Translations under genes and position numbers: made by a program
Notes under the pieces: model-generated
Databases searched by the model: none
The model's input: the letters and a program-made list of their open reading frames with translations, nothing else
What the model was told of the DNA's origin: nothing
NCBI GenBank assembly: GCA_959347315.1
Contig: OY365808.1
Span: 7,641,979-7,705,978, forward strand
Reading direction: 5' to 3'
Length of the DNA stretch: 64,000 bases
Source: Bimastos eiseni
Lineage: Eukaryota; Annelida; Clitellata; Crassiclitellata; Lumbricidae
Shown here: positions 46,095 through 59,502 of the stretch, in pieces
How the letters are laid out: each line of letters starts with the position of its first letter
Position numbering within the stretch: the stretch's first letter is position 1

Positions 46095-47525
46095 GGGTTT
46101 ATCGCCCGTAGGTGTCTAATGCTTTTTTGACTATTTTCTTCCATTCCGCTCGGTCCTGCTCTCGCCTACTATGGACATGATTGCATTTCCTTGTTGCACC
46201 CTTCCTTGATGTCGTCCAGCCATTCTCTGCATGGTCGTCCCCTTGTTTTTCGTCCCTCTATCCTCCCAAACAACAAGTGCTTCACCAGTCGTTGGTTCTC
46301 CATTCTGCAGATGTGTCCGAAGAGGTTCAGTTTCCCTTCATTATCCGTTGTTTGCAACATTCATTTTGTTTCCTATTTTTTATGACCTTTTCGTTTGAGA
46401 TTTTCTGTTCTCATCATATTCTTAGAATTTGTCGGTAGCATTTGATTTCAAACGCCAGTAGTCTGTCTCTGTCTCGTCTTCCAAGAGTCCAGCTTTAGCT
46501 GGCATCCAACGCAACGCTCACCAAACATGTTCTGATGATGTCCACACTGCTTCACGTAATTATATTTTTGGCTCTCCTTAATATAGTTTTGAACTCATCC
46601 ATCACACCTATCGCCTTTGCAGTGATCTTCTTTGGATCTAGTTGAAGCAGACGTTTTCCGCTGTTAGCAGGCCACCTAATTAAACGAACTAGTTGACGTT
46701 TTCCATTTCGACATCGCCCACCTTAACCCGTAGTCCGATATCTTCCGACCCCGTGGTCATTGATTTCGTTTTATTGATATTAATCTTTAGTCCCGCTGCT
46801 TCTCCTGCTTTCTCTGATCTGTTCAAGCTTAATGAAGCTTGATAATCTTATCCTCCATCAAGTCCACATTATTTGCAAATATTAGGTTATTTATCCTTCG
46901 GCCTTGCACTGTTGTACCGCTACTATTCTCTAAAAGCGAATCCATTATTCTCTACAGGTTTATGATGAATGTTGTTGGAGAAATCGGGTCACCCTGTCTT
47001 CATTGTCTTGTTAAAACTGTTGTTTAAAGCCGCTTGTCTAGTTCTTCTCCAACTGGCACTGCCGATTGTGACTGTTCGCCTATGTTTTTTTATAATTTCA
47101 ACAGATTTGTATGCAAGACTTGGAACTTCGAGACCAAAACGAGACTGAGACAGTGAGGTACCGAGACCGAAACAGTTATGTACCAAGACCGAACCGAGAC
47201 ATTAGGTCCAAGACAGTACAAGACAGTAAAATTAAAAGACAAGTAAAAAAGGCTGATACATACTTATATATGAGTTTTGGGGAATAAGGTGCATTTATTA
47301 TTATTATTATTTATTATTTATTATTATTTAATATTATTATTATTTATTATTATCGAGACCGAGACATTGTTTCGAGACCATACAACTCTGAATTTCAATT
47401 ATTCCTCCGCCTGCACCATACGACCTCAGTGTTGCCCAAGTGACCTCATGATTGATGTGATCAAATGCCTTCTTAAAGTATATGAAGCAGTGCCAGATAC
47501 CGTTTGCGAGAGAGACCGGAGGCAA
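46095..47525 (-). mobile_element. Broken LINE reverse transcriptase, interrupted by a nested repeat
   Basis: In minus order: HCFIYFKKAFDHINHEVTW (motif A) and TLRSYGAGGGIIE at 47390-47520; RQGDPISPTTF near 46995; GRRINNLIFANNVDLM near 46880, where FADD has become FANN; LKINIDKTK-like LKINI(N)KTKSM; DRDRLLAFEIKCYRQILR near 46435; LNLFGHICRMENQRLVKHLL; RKTRGRPCREWLDDIKE; and REQDRAEWKKIVKKALDTYGR-stop near 46098. Several frameshifts and stops are present. The catalytic box is lost, so it cannot be active. Confidence 0.88.
47095..47395. repeat. GAGACCGAGAC-rich repeat and TTA microsatellite nested in a LINE
   Basis: Blocks of GAGACCGA/GAGACCAA at 47100-47220 and again at 47355-47385 bracket a TTATTA microsatellite (47295-47354). 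They separate polymerase motif A from the RQGDPISP motif, so the block looks inserted. Related in inverted sense to the TCTTGGTCT repeats at 53640 and 63895. Confidence 0.55.
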
Positions 47526-47981
47526 AAGACAGAGAATCTGCCATGGTGAATTTCGCTGAGGACGTAGAAGCTAAAAGGGCAGTGGATCATAAGGAGTAGG
47601 GCAACAATATTTAAACATTTTAATTTTCCAATAAACCAATTCACCGATATTTGCTATTAATAGCAACCGCCATTTGCATTCCCATGGCTGTGACTGTGCT
47701 AAGCATGATAATCAGGTGCGTTTGTTAGAAAACCACGTCCTCACTCGGAGACATAACTTGGAACGCTCGCCACATACACATTCGCAATTGAGTAGATCTA
47801 CGCGAAAGAGTTTCAGGGGCGAAGTGCCCTCCCCGCTGAGTTAGAAATCAAACCCAGGCGAACTTCGGCTGTAAGGCTATAGTCACCTACAGTCGTATTA
47901 TAATAGCCTACAGCCCCATGCATTGTGTTGCGCAAGCCAGAAGGGTATCGTATTAGACCACGATATCTTCACTGCGATCGA

Positions 47982-48340
47982 ACCTGGGACTAATTTGGAA
48001 GGAATATGAAGCTGCAACGTGTCAGCCAATCAGTGATCGTGTTTCCTGAAACATTGCGAGCGATCGGCTATGTAATGCATCAAGTGACATCCGGGTACTC
48101 GAAAGGATAACTTTGAACGTATAATCGCGAAAAATTTATCCAAATTTATGCTGCCCCAGTAAAAATTCTTCTTATGAAACCATTTCAATTACATTGCAAG
48201 TTGTGCCTTGGTATTAAGTGACTTTAAGCCGTTTTATTTCGTCCAAAAAAAGCAAACGCTACGGCCGATTTTGCCTGCCAGAGGCCAGGATATCGTTGCG
48301 CACATTATCTAGGACAATGACCTCCCAATTAATCCCAGCT
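47982..48340 (-). mobile_element. MITE, 359 bp, copy 2 (inverted relative to copy 1)
   Basis: The left end ACCTGGGACTAATTTGGAAG and inverted right end AGCTGGGATTAATTGGGAGG. Interior blocks such as GCCAATCAGTGATCGTG and CATCCGGGTA are reverse complements of copy 1 at 35331-35726. Confidence 0.75.
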
Positions 48341-51300
48341 CGAACTATAATTACGGTCAATGTATAGTATATTTATATTTATGTATATGTATATATATAT
48401 ATACATATATATGTATAGTATAGTATATATAGGCCTACGCCTTATATGGTTTATCGCATGAAGACGAGTCTGCGTTCCCTATTTGGTCGAAAGAGTAGGC
48501 CTATAAGAGTTCTCGAGACTATCCAAACCATTTCGAATTCATTACAGCAAACAGATGATTCACAGTATGTATTGTGGTGAACAAACTTATCGTCTTATTG
48601 AAAATTAACATGATTTATATTGACATCGTCTTTGCCATGAAAGCTATTCTTAGAGGGGCGATACATAAATATCAGCTAAGGTTTACGGTTAGAAATAGCG
48701 ATAAGAGTTCAAATCACACGTCGACTGTCTATTTGATGGCCTAGTAATCCAATTAATAGACGGCTACCTAGGGCTCGGTGTTGGTTGGTATACACTATTT
48801 ATGTTACTTAAAGGAATAGGCTAGGACGGATTCTCTTTTTCAAAGACAATTAGTACCAGTACCATGTCTGCATATTTTCTGTTTGATTGACGACCGTAAC
48901 TGTTTGTCTACGTAGGTCTATTCTTCTGTTTAAATGACAATCGTAATCATAGCAACGGATTCTTTTTCTTTGCAGACAATCGTTACTACGCATAGGTCTA
49001 TAGGCCTGTGTAATCGTTTGATTAATGCTCATCATGACTTTTTCACGCTTTAATTTTAGACAATTGCTACCATATCAACGGATTCCCTTTGTTTGAAGAC
49101 AATCGTTGCCATGCATATAATTTCATACGTAATCGTTTGTTTCAATAATAATCGCAAATTTGATAACGCTTTATTTAATTCGACGACGATTGCTGTCATA
49201 ACAACGGATGCTCGTCGTTTGCTGGGTCTCTTTCGGATACTGATAAAACACTTTTGGCCAATTTCAAACTTCGACCAATATGTATTTATAAATATTATAT
49301 AAATATAATATAAATTTATATTTACATAATTATAATTCAGAGCTGCGGAAATTAACAATTAGCTAATCAATTAATTGTTAATTTATTTTAACGACAAAAT
49401 TTTTTAACGATTAATCGTTTCGATTATTCCGCCCATCACTAACATGTAGCGGACGTCGGAAAGAAACAACATAATCCGATTAAATTGCAATATGGCGGCA
49501 GATAGCAATCGAGATATTAACTGTAAACACATATCAGGTCGATTTCATGAACATTGTGGTTTGAATTATTGGATAACGGATTATCGAAAATGTCGATAAC
49601 ATTTATTGCATTCATAGCTAAAATTCATTGACACTACATTGATTTATCAATAGCATCTATTACATATATGCATAATTATAGTATTCGTTTTTTATTAGAA
49701 CTCAGCTTCATATCAACACGATCGTGACTACTTCTTGTTGAGTAAGCATAATCATAGAATTGAAATAGATTATACAACTGATCTGGTTTGCTACATTCAA
49801 TTTATAATTAATTACGCTAAAGAAGACGGTACGGAATAATTAATTACGCTAAAACCTAAGATTATCCAAAACTGTTATCATGAACATCAAATAAAACACC
49901 TAACTCACGACCCATTGGTTTGACGATAAACTGTGTCGCGATCTTATTAGTCTGCGATCTTATATATATATAAAACTGTTCATTATTAGCATATATATAT
50001 ATATATATACAACTGTCGTAGTCCATTGACGAGCTGACGAACTCGATTCAGACAAAGTAAACAAATCGCTGTAGTCACGGTGAGTCGACAGTTTTTCTTA
50101 AGGCATAGGCTAGGCTTACACAAGGCTCTCGTATCGACTCAAGATTACGTGCAACGACTGACAACGGCTGAATCTATATATATATATATAATATATATAT
50201 TTAATATATATATTTAATATATATATTTAATATATATAATATATATATTTCACAGGTCTATGTATACAAATCCCCGACTCCCCTTTAAAGGCATGCGTTA
50301 ACGGATTATGATTGATCAGGTGCTGGCAGAAGCAGGTCAGCTAAGAAGGTAAATATCCAGGTGCCCGACGATTTTATGGACCCAGGTCGAGCCTGTAATC
50401 AATTTTCTCATTTAGTATAAAGATGTTTTAAACTTAGAGGCCCGCGATTGCCCTGCCTAGGGGCCCAGATTTCTGTGACAAATCTGCCTATAGGAACCCG
50501 AAATTTCTGACAGCAGCCCTGGGTAGAAGCACAGGATTTTGAGTAGAAAATAACAAGCACAGATTGTTCCATAATGTTGACCGTATAATCATTGTGAATA
50601 AGGTTACCTTTTGTCAACTCAATTCTGTATAAAACGAATACTGAATTAAATTGAAATTTACGAAGCTGAGAGAAACGATTCTTTCCTTCAGCCTGTAGCA
50701 ATTCAATTGAAACTGTTTGACAACACTGTTTTCCCATAATGTGATTATAATGTATTTCGATAAAAATGTAGACCAAGTCTGAGTAATTTAGAGATAATTG
50801 TGGCAGAGGTCGACTAACTATTATTTCAACGTTGTGGACATCCTTATCACTTTCTATATCTGCAATGAAATAATATCAATAGACTGCGACAGACAATTGT
50901 GTCAATGATTCAGATCGATCAATGTTAAAAAGTTCTTTTCTATTGCAGTTATTAAATGCAGGGCCTACACCTTAGACTCACTGAAACAATCCCTTCAGTT
51001 GTCGCATTCTTTCCCTTCTGAACAAGTTGTAATATATATTAATATATATATATATATATATGACTATTGTTTATTGTTGTCTATTTGCTCATTCAACAAT
51101 ACCTCAGATTCAGATTGATCAGTACAATAATAAAAACAATAGACTTATACTGTGCTATGATTATTAGGATATAGTATTTTCAGTTAAAAGATACTGCGTG
51201 ATAATAAAGACATTAGCGTGACCCTCCTTCTTTATTCAGGCTTGCAATGGGACTGGCTCTGCCATTGTGCAAGCAGTGACGAAGTTGCGAACCGTGGATG

Positions 51301-51534
51301 CTACAGATGCATACTATAAAGGTACAAGTCCAAGGCACGTGTTAAACAACGTCATAGGGATTGGCTTATAAGGACATGACATCGTATGATTCGTATCGTC
51401 TAAGCGGACACCGCTTGATTGTAGTGTCGTTGGGATTTATTGTCAGAATCAAGTTGCAAGTATACTATTTGAAATTGAAATTGTACTATTGTAGCTGATT
51501 AATACCATCTAAATTCATGGACATAGAACACGGT
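48341..51534. other. AT-rich intergenic DNA between the reductase genes
   Basis: TA dinucleotide tracts at 48380-48420, 49955-50010, 50175-50250 (with repeated TTTAATATATATA units) and 51030-51062. No exon signatures. A block at 51207-51255 (AGCGTGACCCTCCTTC...CAGGCTTG) resembles one in reductase A intron 2 near 42742. Confidence 0.5.
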
Positions 51535-51768
51535 ATGGCACGGTGGCCGATTGGTTAGAGCGGTCGCCTCGTAACGCTGAGTGTGCACTGAGTGTGCGTG
51601 TTCGACTCTCGTCCGAGGTGTCATTGTGTAGGGACCACGATCGAGCAAGTCCTTCGCGCACAATTGCTCTGCATTACAACTGCAGTTGCGCCGTCGAGGC
51701 GTGTGCACTTCTGAGCTGATTGTAAGAAGGGCAATATCAAATTTCAGTTGTATTGTATTACTGTATAG
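51535..51768 (+). mobile_element. tRNA-derived SINE, serine/leucine-like head, copy 3
   Basis: Head GGCCGATTGGTTAGAGCGGT and box B-like GTTCGACTCTCG, followed by the same body as copies 1 and 2 (AGCAAGTCCTTCGCGCACAA, AAGAAGGGCAATATCAAA). No clear target duplication. Confidence 0.8.
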
Positions 51769-54394
51769 AGCAATATAGTAGGCCTACTCACAGATAGAGC
51801 TTAAGCTTGGCTGTTCAGGACATCGCCCATGCCATCCTGATAACCGATATAGCGTAAGGTTGATTAAGAAAGTTGGCATACACCTGTATAATTCTATAGG
51901 CACGTATTATATAAGCTATACATAGTCTATCGCAGACATTAATGGCTCGTATGCATGGATGAATCTAGAGGCCTAGACCATACATATATACATAGCCCTG
52001 GTCTTTTGTGGTCGTTGGTAGGGATTTCGCTCTAGATCGACCTTCAGACGGGCTGAAGCTGCATATGAAGTAGACTGTATTTTTCAGGCAAGTTAACCAC
52101 GATTGATTACTAGATCATCTTTAAGAAAATATTTCGCGTTTTAAGAGCACCGTTTTGATAAGGTAACGATAACAGTTTATTTTATTAATAATTCATTCTG
52201 CAATGCTGTGGGATAATTGCTTCCGCGCTTTTTTAAATGATAATTCACTTCGATTGAAAGTTGACATATCGCAGATAGCTATTATTAAGACCAACTCGGC
52301 TTTGCATGTGGACTGGGTGTGCTGTGCTGTCTGCAAGGCCAGACGCATTTCGATTCAAAGCATTTCAATGGAAATTGTATAATTTTGTCGCTGCCAAAGT
52401 TAATCAGTTTCGAACTAAATTGTCAGTGTTGCTAGGACTATGATCAGAGAATTGTTTATTTAGTTCCAAACTGATAACTATAATGGCTGGATTTTAGATA
52501 AGTTGCCTAAATTCAGTCAGTGGGTTCACTACATTCTTCAGAACGATGTCCCACAGTTTTATTAGTAGCAGAGAAAGCAAGGCGCCTGAGCAACGTACGC
52601 ACACATTATTTGGGTACTGCAGAGAGCGACTGTAAATATGCAAATTGGGCCTACCATCTACTCGGGGTGTCATTAATTAAGTTTGCAGGTATGAAATCGA
52701 GAAAGCATTATTTAACTTCGTGCTGTGATAAGTTTTGTAGCAGAAGGCAACTCAATTGTTCTTTGTGACTAATCTTCTATTGCTTCAACAGTGAGAGAAA
52801 AGAAATAGAAACTTCAATCTCTCCTATTATCTTATCAATAACTTAATCCGTCAGTGTTGCCAAGATTTAACATTGAATGTCTTTGCTAATGGAGGAGACC
52901 AGTCGATTGTGGACAATTAAACATTTCCAGAATACATTTGCTAATTTTGCATCAACTTGACCTTACAGCGAGAAACTAAGACCGCGTGCGAATATTTGAT
53001 CACATGCAGCTCAATCTGGTGACAGTGAGGCTAGCCGGAAGAAATATCTGCGTCAAGAACATAATCAAGACTCTAAGCAAGTAAGTAGATCGTGCTTGGA
53101 AAAATACCGAATCGTGTCAAAAATATAAGTAATTAAGTCATACTTTGTCCAAATCAATATTAAATCATACCGGCCTCAATAATGAATTGGACTTAAATCT
53201 GAAGGGGCCGCCAGGGCATAAATCCAGCAGCTGGTGTGGCACTGGCCTCTCTAGTTCTCTATAAAGCTGCCACTGGCTGACAAGAGGTCAGATGAGTTGT
53301 GATAGGCCTATGACACATGGCTGAACTCCTTCTACAGCGGTTTCTTGAGGATTTGAACTCGTTAATAAGTACTCCGAATACCTAGGTGTTTTTTCACACG
53401 GCGATTATAGCCGTCAAAATTCTTGGGTTGCATGGGAACAACATCTCCCATAAACCTTTAGAAAAGGTGTATTTGAGGAGATTTAGGCCTAGACTCTGCT
53501 TCGCAAACCAAAGAATTAGCATTTTCAGAGAACTCAACGCTAGAGATTCCCTAGCATTCTCGAATACCCACATACCTAAGCTGATTGGCCTCATTTGAGA
53601 GAGCGTTCACTGATCTCCAACGAACGGGTTAAGAGACCTCACAGTCTCCCAGTCTTGGTCTTGGTCACGAGATTTTTTATCTTGGGCTTGGTCTTAGTTT
53701 ATGTTACTGGTCTTGCCTTTCCTCTTGAGCTTGTCGTGATAACGATAAATGATCTCTTTGCTACGAGACAACTTGGAAGTGTAATCGACCGTGACTGTCT
53801 GAGCTCAAGTAATTAGTCAGAGTGATTAAGTTTCTGGAGTTTGCATCATCAGTAAGACAAGCGTTGGCGATCAGAAATATGCTGGACTTTTATTCTATTT
53901 GAAATTCTTTTTGCAAATCAGTTACATCTACGCCAGTTATTAGTTCTGGTCGACCTCAATAAGATCTAATTAGACAAACTCGAGGACTGAAGAACACCGT
54001 GTGATTCATCTGCAGAATGTGAGAAGCAATTGGGATTATTGTACATTATTCTTCAAATTCCTGGAACCGAAATTTAGAAAATACGAGATGGGATATTTAA
54101 GTCTCTTTAATTTTTAATGCAATGAAATTTGTAAGTGCAAATCTCAGCAACTGTTGAGAAATCACTCACCTGATGTTTTTTAAATATCTCAGTTGGTTGC
54201 TTGAAAAATTTGCATTTGCTAGGTGAAACTTTTTATTTTCTGGCAAAATACATAGATATATACATGAAAATACATAGATATATACATGAATACGTGCATA
54301 GGCTACATTCTCCAACACAATACATGGTTCAGTTTAATATAACCTGTACAGGTGGAGTAAAACTGCTGGCGATAAAAACAAAGATTGCTCAGGA
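51769..54394. other. Intergenic DNA upstream of reductase copy B
   Basis: No gene recognised. A TCTTGGTCT-rich dispersed repeat lies at 53640-53790, matching 63895-63990. Near 54243 the block ATACATAGATATATACATG occurs twice in tandem, about 115-150 bp before the copy B start codon. Confidence 0.5.
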
Positions 54395-57300
54395 ATGGAT
54401 CTGTCGAGTACAATTAAGCTGAACGATGGAGTTGAGATTCCTCGTCTTGGTCTTGGCATGTACCTCTCTGAACCAGGTACATCGACTGCAGGAGCAGTTA
54501 CAGCTGCTCTCAAGAACGGCTACAAATTGATCGACACAGCCATTCACTACAAGTAAGAATTTATTATCTATTTTAGGCCATACAATTAACCTATTGTGCA
54601 TATCATCCTTATGCTATTTCTCAGCATGTGATGGAAAATAGAGACCACATCAGCTATGCCATCGCCTACACATTCATACGGTAGGAAATGCGAACCATGT
54701 CTGGGAATGAAATAGCATCAACCTACACACTCATACGGTAATAGATAGGGGCCAAGTCTATTGTTCGGATGAGCGTAACGTTTTATAGAGTAAGGAGACA
54801 AAATGCTAAGTATGCTCTGTGTATCTGATATTTCATGGGGCCATCACACTTTCGAAGTCTTAAACAGAAGAGAAATCAAGGTGTACTAAAATTTAGTTGC
54901 GTAGTCCTACCCAGCAACTATAGGATAAGAGTCTAGGTTGTTTCCCTAAGTAAAAACATCTGGAACGTTCAGAACAGCCATCTTCAGATTACGTGAGAGG
55001 CTTCAAGATCAAATAGAGTCTTTGCTGGTGGAAAAAGTTTTTCTGATCAGCGTAACTGGAGATTGAATGCATGTGTATGATTTTCAATTTGCAGAAATGA
55101 GTGCGACCTTGGCAAAGGAATCAAAGATTCTGGCGTCGACCGTAAGAAGGTTTTCATCGTTGACAAGGTGGCCGAACACGGATATGACGTCACCAAGGAA
55201 GCTGTCAAAGAGAGTCTCAAGCAGTAAGTAGTCTACTTCTTGTAAACTTGATTTTTAGAATAGTTCTTAGGTACTAAATGCCCCTCCCCACACCCAAAGT
55301 AATTTATTCCATCGACGATCATAACACATTTTGAGACTGTAAGACTTTATTTATAGAGACAATGCACATCTGTTCTCATAAGGTCGTTTGTAAAAAACCA
55401 ATCTCGTTGTGTGCTTCAATGGTAACTAAATGTTCCATTCCGGCTGCTGAAATGCGAGCCTTTCAGTGGAATTAGCTTCCTGTTACAGTGTAGCTGCTAA
55501 CTCCTGCTAGCTTTTTGGCTGCCTAATGGCTTGTCAAACAGTTTATGCGTCAATTAATAATACAGACATGTCTGTACGATGAGAGAAATGAAGTAAGAAA
55601 TTTAAGCGAGGTCTAACTGTCCCTCTCAGTAGCTATAGAAACTGTTCATAGTCAACAGCTCAATTGCCAATATCATCATCGTTATTACAATACCTCAATA
55701 GAGTCTTACTACCACCACCATCATAATTATGAGTGAGCGTCATCATTTCCTGATGAAATCCTCTTGGCGGCCATTTGTGCGAATTCATAGTTGCCAAATT
55801 TCCGGTCGTTTCTCAAAATCAATCTAATTCTATTTACATGTTAGGCTATTAATTAAAATGAAGCCATCAGTAAATCGTAAAATTATGCGTAGGCCTAATG
55901 AAAGTAGCATAAATCCATGGAATTGAGACAGAAAACGTCACTGTTACTTGAATATGTATTCACAAAGGTTGCAAACAAACTACGTCGATTTGTTCATCAT
56001 CCATTGGCCGCTTGGAGGGAAGAACGTCGAAACCTACAAAGCCCTACACGACCTCAAGAAGGAAGGACTCATCAGGTAGGCCTTCGGAGCTCAACGTTTA
56101 GTGTGAGGAGGTGTTCCAAACAGATCTGCACAATGCATCTGGATTTCATATTGCTCTGCTTCCAAAATTCAGATTGGCCATACGACAAATTATCGTTGGT
56201 GCTGAGAAATTGTGAGCAAGGCACCTTGACCAAGTCGCCTGCACAGGGACCGCACGAGTTAAGACTGGAGCCTTGCAACTGGATGCTCTATCCAGTCGGC
56301 TACCGTGCCACATAATCGCCCACACTCTTAATTATGCTAAACAGTACGTAGTGTATACATACGCAGGCACACTAGGTCGCTTTTGAATTTCGGATAGACT
56401 CGACGCATGATCAATGACGAGGTTTAGGCGTACATCTTCATGAATTCGGAGTCTAACACGTTCAAGATGGCAAGTAGTCTAATCAATTCTAGACGCAAAA
56501 ATAGACCTGCGTGCATCCTGCATTGTTCTATGCTGAATATACGTGTAGAATATGTCTTATATGGCCTATCTATACGCTGTTCATTATTCTCGAAGTGATG
56601 AGCACAAGACTACATTGCTTGCACATTGAAATATTGCAAGCAGGCTTTTGATGCCTTTTAGTGTGTCAAAATAGGCCTATGCCATATATATTAACACGGC
56701 TTTCATAATCGTGCTGAATGAGTATACTTGGTGAACTGGACTAGATCACTATGACGAAATCATATGTTGAACGAATAAGCTGTCGTTTAAGCCAGGTTTG
56801 GCTGAATAAGCGTTTTGGGTTAATTGGATAAAATAAGAGGCTATATATAATTGTAAGAGATCATCTCGAATTGATCTTGTGAGCGATGAAAATTTTTTAA
56901 GGATTTACATTGCATTGTATTATCGATAGGGGTCCTGAAACCGCTGCGCCTTCAGACGACTTCAGTTGTGCTTTACTGAAAGAAGGCCCCAAAACACTCA
57001 AATTATATTAAAACTATAAGTGCACACAATAATGTCGTTTGACTGCTTCAACAGGTCCGTTGGCGTTTCCAACTTTGGTATTCATCACCTGAAGGGATTA
57101 GAAGAGGCGGGGCTTCCGACTCCATCTGTCAATCAGATTGAAATGCATCCGTTCTTGAAGAGAGAGGATCTGGTGAAATATTGCAAGGAAAAGGGCATTA
57201 CTATCATGGCCTGGGCACCTCTTGCCAGGTCGAAGAAAAACGATGACCCAGACCTCGTCAGGATCAGCAAAAAGTAGGAGTACTGAATATGACCTACTTA

Positions 57301-57960
57301 AATCTAATCTGATCACTTCTGTAGCCATATGTTTGTGGTGCCGTGTTTGCTTCCGGTTACATACGTAGACCTATCTTACATATGCGCGCCTTTTCAGTTC
57401 TGTGCGTGCACAAGGTTGCATACCTGCATTACCCGACAGGCGATCAATTGTAGGCCTACCTTATAAGAACCGCTCCAACTTTCTTAAGTTTCTCTAACTA
57501 CAAAATTTACTGCGTAGATCAACATTGCCTATGTTTACGGTTGCCTTTTTTTACTTGGTGTTTTTTTTAAGACATGGTAAATCCGTTGCTCAAGTTTTGC
57601 TGCGATGGGGTATTCAGAAAGGTTTCGTCGTGATCCCAAAATCAACGAATCCAGAAAGAATTGTGCAAAATTCCAAAGTCTTCGATTTCCAGCTGTCCGA
57701 TGAAGACATGGCTGTTCTGGTAAGAATTAACCAAACCCAGTCTCTTAAAAATTGAGCCTAATGGCTGCCAATCATCCAATACTCGCACAATTTATCCGGG
57801 TCAACTGGGAAATGGGTAAATGTTTCGCATTATATGGCCATTATTCATGAGATGTTTGACAGACTCGATTCCTTGTAGGGCCCTAAGCTTTTACCTTTGT
57901 TAAGATATTCGTTTGTATTAATCAATCTGCCATTATAGTAAACCTAACTCACCTACAGTA

Positions 57961-57991
<31 letters not shown>

Positions 57992-58671
57992 CAGTAATTT
58001 TACATAGCGCCCCTTCAAGTTTGTCTACTCAGAAGCGCTCCCAACTCAACCCCAGCCGAGCAGAACAGTCTTAATAATAGTAAATTAGTAATGTGATAGA
58101 GCTTAATTTGGGCAAACTGTACATTGTTCAGGCATCTTGCTTCATCCTTTGATTTCTTTCATATTTAACATTTTGTTGGGATGTTTATGCCTATCACACA
58201 TAATGAATAAGTTTAAGTAAGTTTAAGTAAACATCAATGATATTAATATAAATTAAGCCTATTAGTCTTACTTCCACCGGTCCATCAGCCCATGACAGAA
58301 CATGTGATAAAACTTGTATCTCCTCCTCTAATTCGAGGGTTGTTGGATCGGTGGTGGAGAATACAGTCGCTAATTGCTTTCTGCAAAGCACTGAGCAAAG
58401 GATCTGTGAAATAGATGTGCAAGAAACGGGGCTAAATCATCTAGAACACCTTGGTCAAAACAAATTCTGGGTGTGGGCCAAACTCACAAGTTGCTTTGTA
58501 CACGTAAGTGACAGTGTCTGTAGTATACACGTGCATTCGGGTAAGCTGAAATTCTGGTAGATCCTTTATAACTGAATTATTTGCTATTTTGTTGCATAGG
58601 GAAGCAAACCGGACGACTTCAATGCAGGGGAAGGAGGGTTTAATCCAGTTACCAGTCCCTGGGAAGGATGA
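54395..58671 (+). CDS. Aldo-keto reductase, tandem copy B, six exons
   Basis: Second copy of the same gene, about 12.7 kb downstream in the same orientation. Exons: 54395-54552, 55095-55223, 55968-56075, 57055-57273, 57572-57719, 58600-58671. Each exon has exactly the same length and phase as in copy A, giving 277 aa. By hand count about 241 of 277 residues match. It keeps D47, Y52, K77 and H108, here in the canonical IHWP, plus [14 protein letters not shown] and IPKSTNPER. Intron sequence just before exon 4 (about 45 bp) and parts of intron 1 still match copy A, so this is a segmental duplication and not a retrocopy. The product is predicted to be a cytosolic NADPH-dependent carbonyl reductase of unknown substrate. 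Confidence 0.93.
56190..56315 (-). mobile_element. Possible tRNA-derived SINE in intron 3 of reductase B
   Basis: The minus strand starts GGCACGGTAGCCGACTGGAT with AGAGCATCC, a box A-like head, and has a box B-like GGCTCCAGTCT. CAAGGTGCCTTGCTCACAAT follows as a typical SINE body. Diverged. Confidence 0.45.
57958..58090 (-). mobile_element. LINE 3' end in intron 5 of reductase B
   Basis: In minus sense: [12 protein letters not shown], GGGAGCGCTTCTGAGTAGAC, AAACTTGAAGGGGCGCTATG, then TAAAATTACTGTAAT and a TAA microsatellite tail. Nearly identical to the end at 60799-60890. Confidence 0.8.
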
Positions 58672-59379
58672 AGAGGATCTACGACAAAACAATTCAGAAC
58701 TATCATAGATTGCTGCAGTTGGGAGTATTTAGCGACCGATTGCATACAGTGGGCTATGTAGCTTTGTTGGTTTGTAGGTGGTAATAGGTGGCATGATAGT
58801 TCAGGTAGCTAGGCCTATACTGACAATTGATGATAAGTGTAGCAACTGGAGCTTAGTACATTATATGCCTATCACACGTAGGCCTAATGAATAGAGTTCA
58901 ATAAGATGTAGATTCATAGGCCAAAACACACCTTTGCTTTTAGTTGGTGAAAATATCGAGTTGTGGAGTTTCTAGTGCTTGCTTCTCATCATACTAGAGA
59001 AAAGACGATGCCAATGGATTCGCTACCCTAAGGAGACATCTAGCAACGTAGCTCATAGATCAGGCGTCAATTTTCATACATGTTTTAAAAGCAAAATAAA
59101 ATCATTGAATGTAATCATTGAATGTTTGTCTCAGTATGAGTGTTTCCTACTCAATCAAGGGCTTCCAATTCCACTCGGTTGAAAGTAGGCATAGGCTACA
59201 GATTGAAACGTCTTAAGGCGCCCCAAGGACGATAAAGCATTTCTCTTTCACTCCGGTGATCGAAAGCAACGAAATTTTACGTGTGTATATATAACAGATG
59301 AAAGCATGGTATGCTCTCGTGGCGACTACAGCGGATTACGTGTAGACAGTTTTACTGCATCGCCTTATATGATGGACTT
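58672..59379. other. 3' flank of reductase copy B
   Basis: Contains the reductase 3' UTR and a candidate AATAAA at 59095. No further gene recognised. Confidence 0.5.
59095..59100 (+). terminator. Candidate polyadenylation signal AATAAA for reductase copy B
   Basis: AATAAA about 424 bp after the copy B stop codon, in an otherwise featureless stretch. It is a plausible 3' end for the gene but not tested against any transcript. Confidence 0.3.
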
Positions 59380-59502
59380 CCGGCTTGCCGGATCGGGCCC
59401 TAAATAGGGTTTTACGCGCTGCTGCCCGCCTTGTTGGCCGCATTCTCAGGTTTTGGCGAGTTTCTGAGTACATGCGGGATGTACTCCACTGGCTTCCTTA
59501 GG
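59380..59502 (+). mobile_element. LINE reverse-transcriptase fragment
   Basis: The + strand reads GLPDRALNRVLRAAARLVGR then ILRFWRVSEYMRDVLHWLP, matching the conserved RVQNAAARLV...LHWLP block near the end of LINE polymerases. It stops abruptly where GGGGCCGTTCACATATTATA begins. Confidence 0.8.

Noticed and set aside
45863..46144. Open frames LSVCLSVCLS and TDRQTDRQ
   Set aside because: Translation of the TCTG/TCTA microsatellite.
49339..49441. hAT element with GATGGGCGGAATAATCG-type end
   Set aside because: One end looks right, but the opposite end matches poorly and no 8-bp duplication is present.
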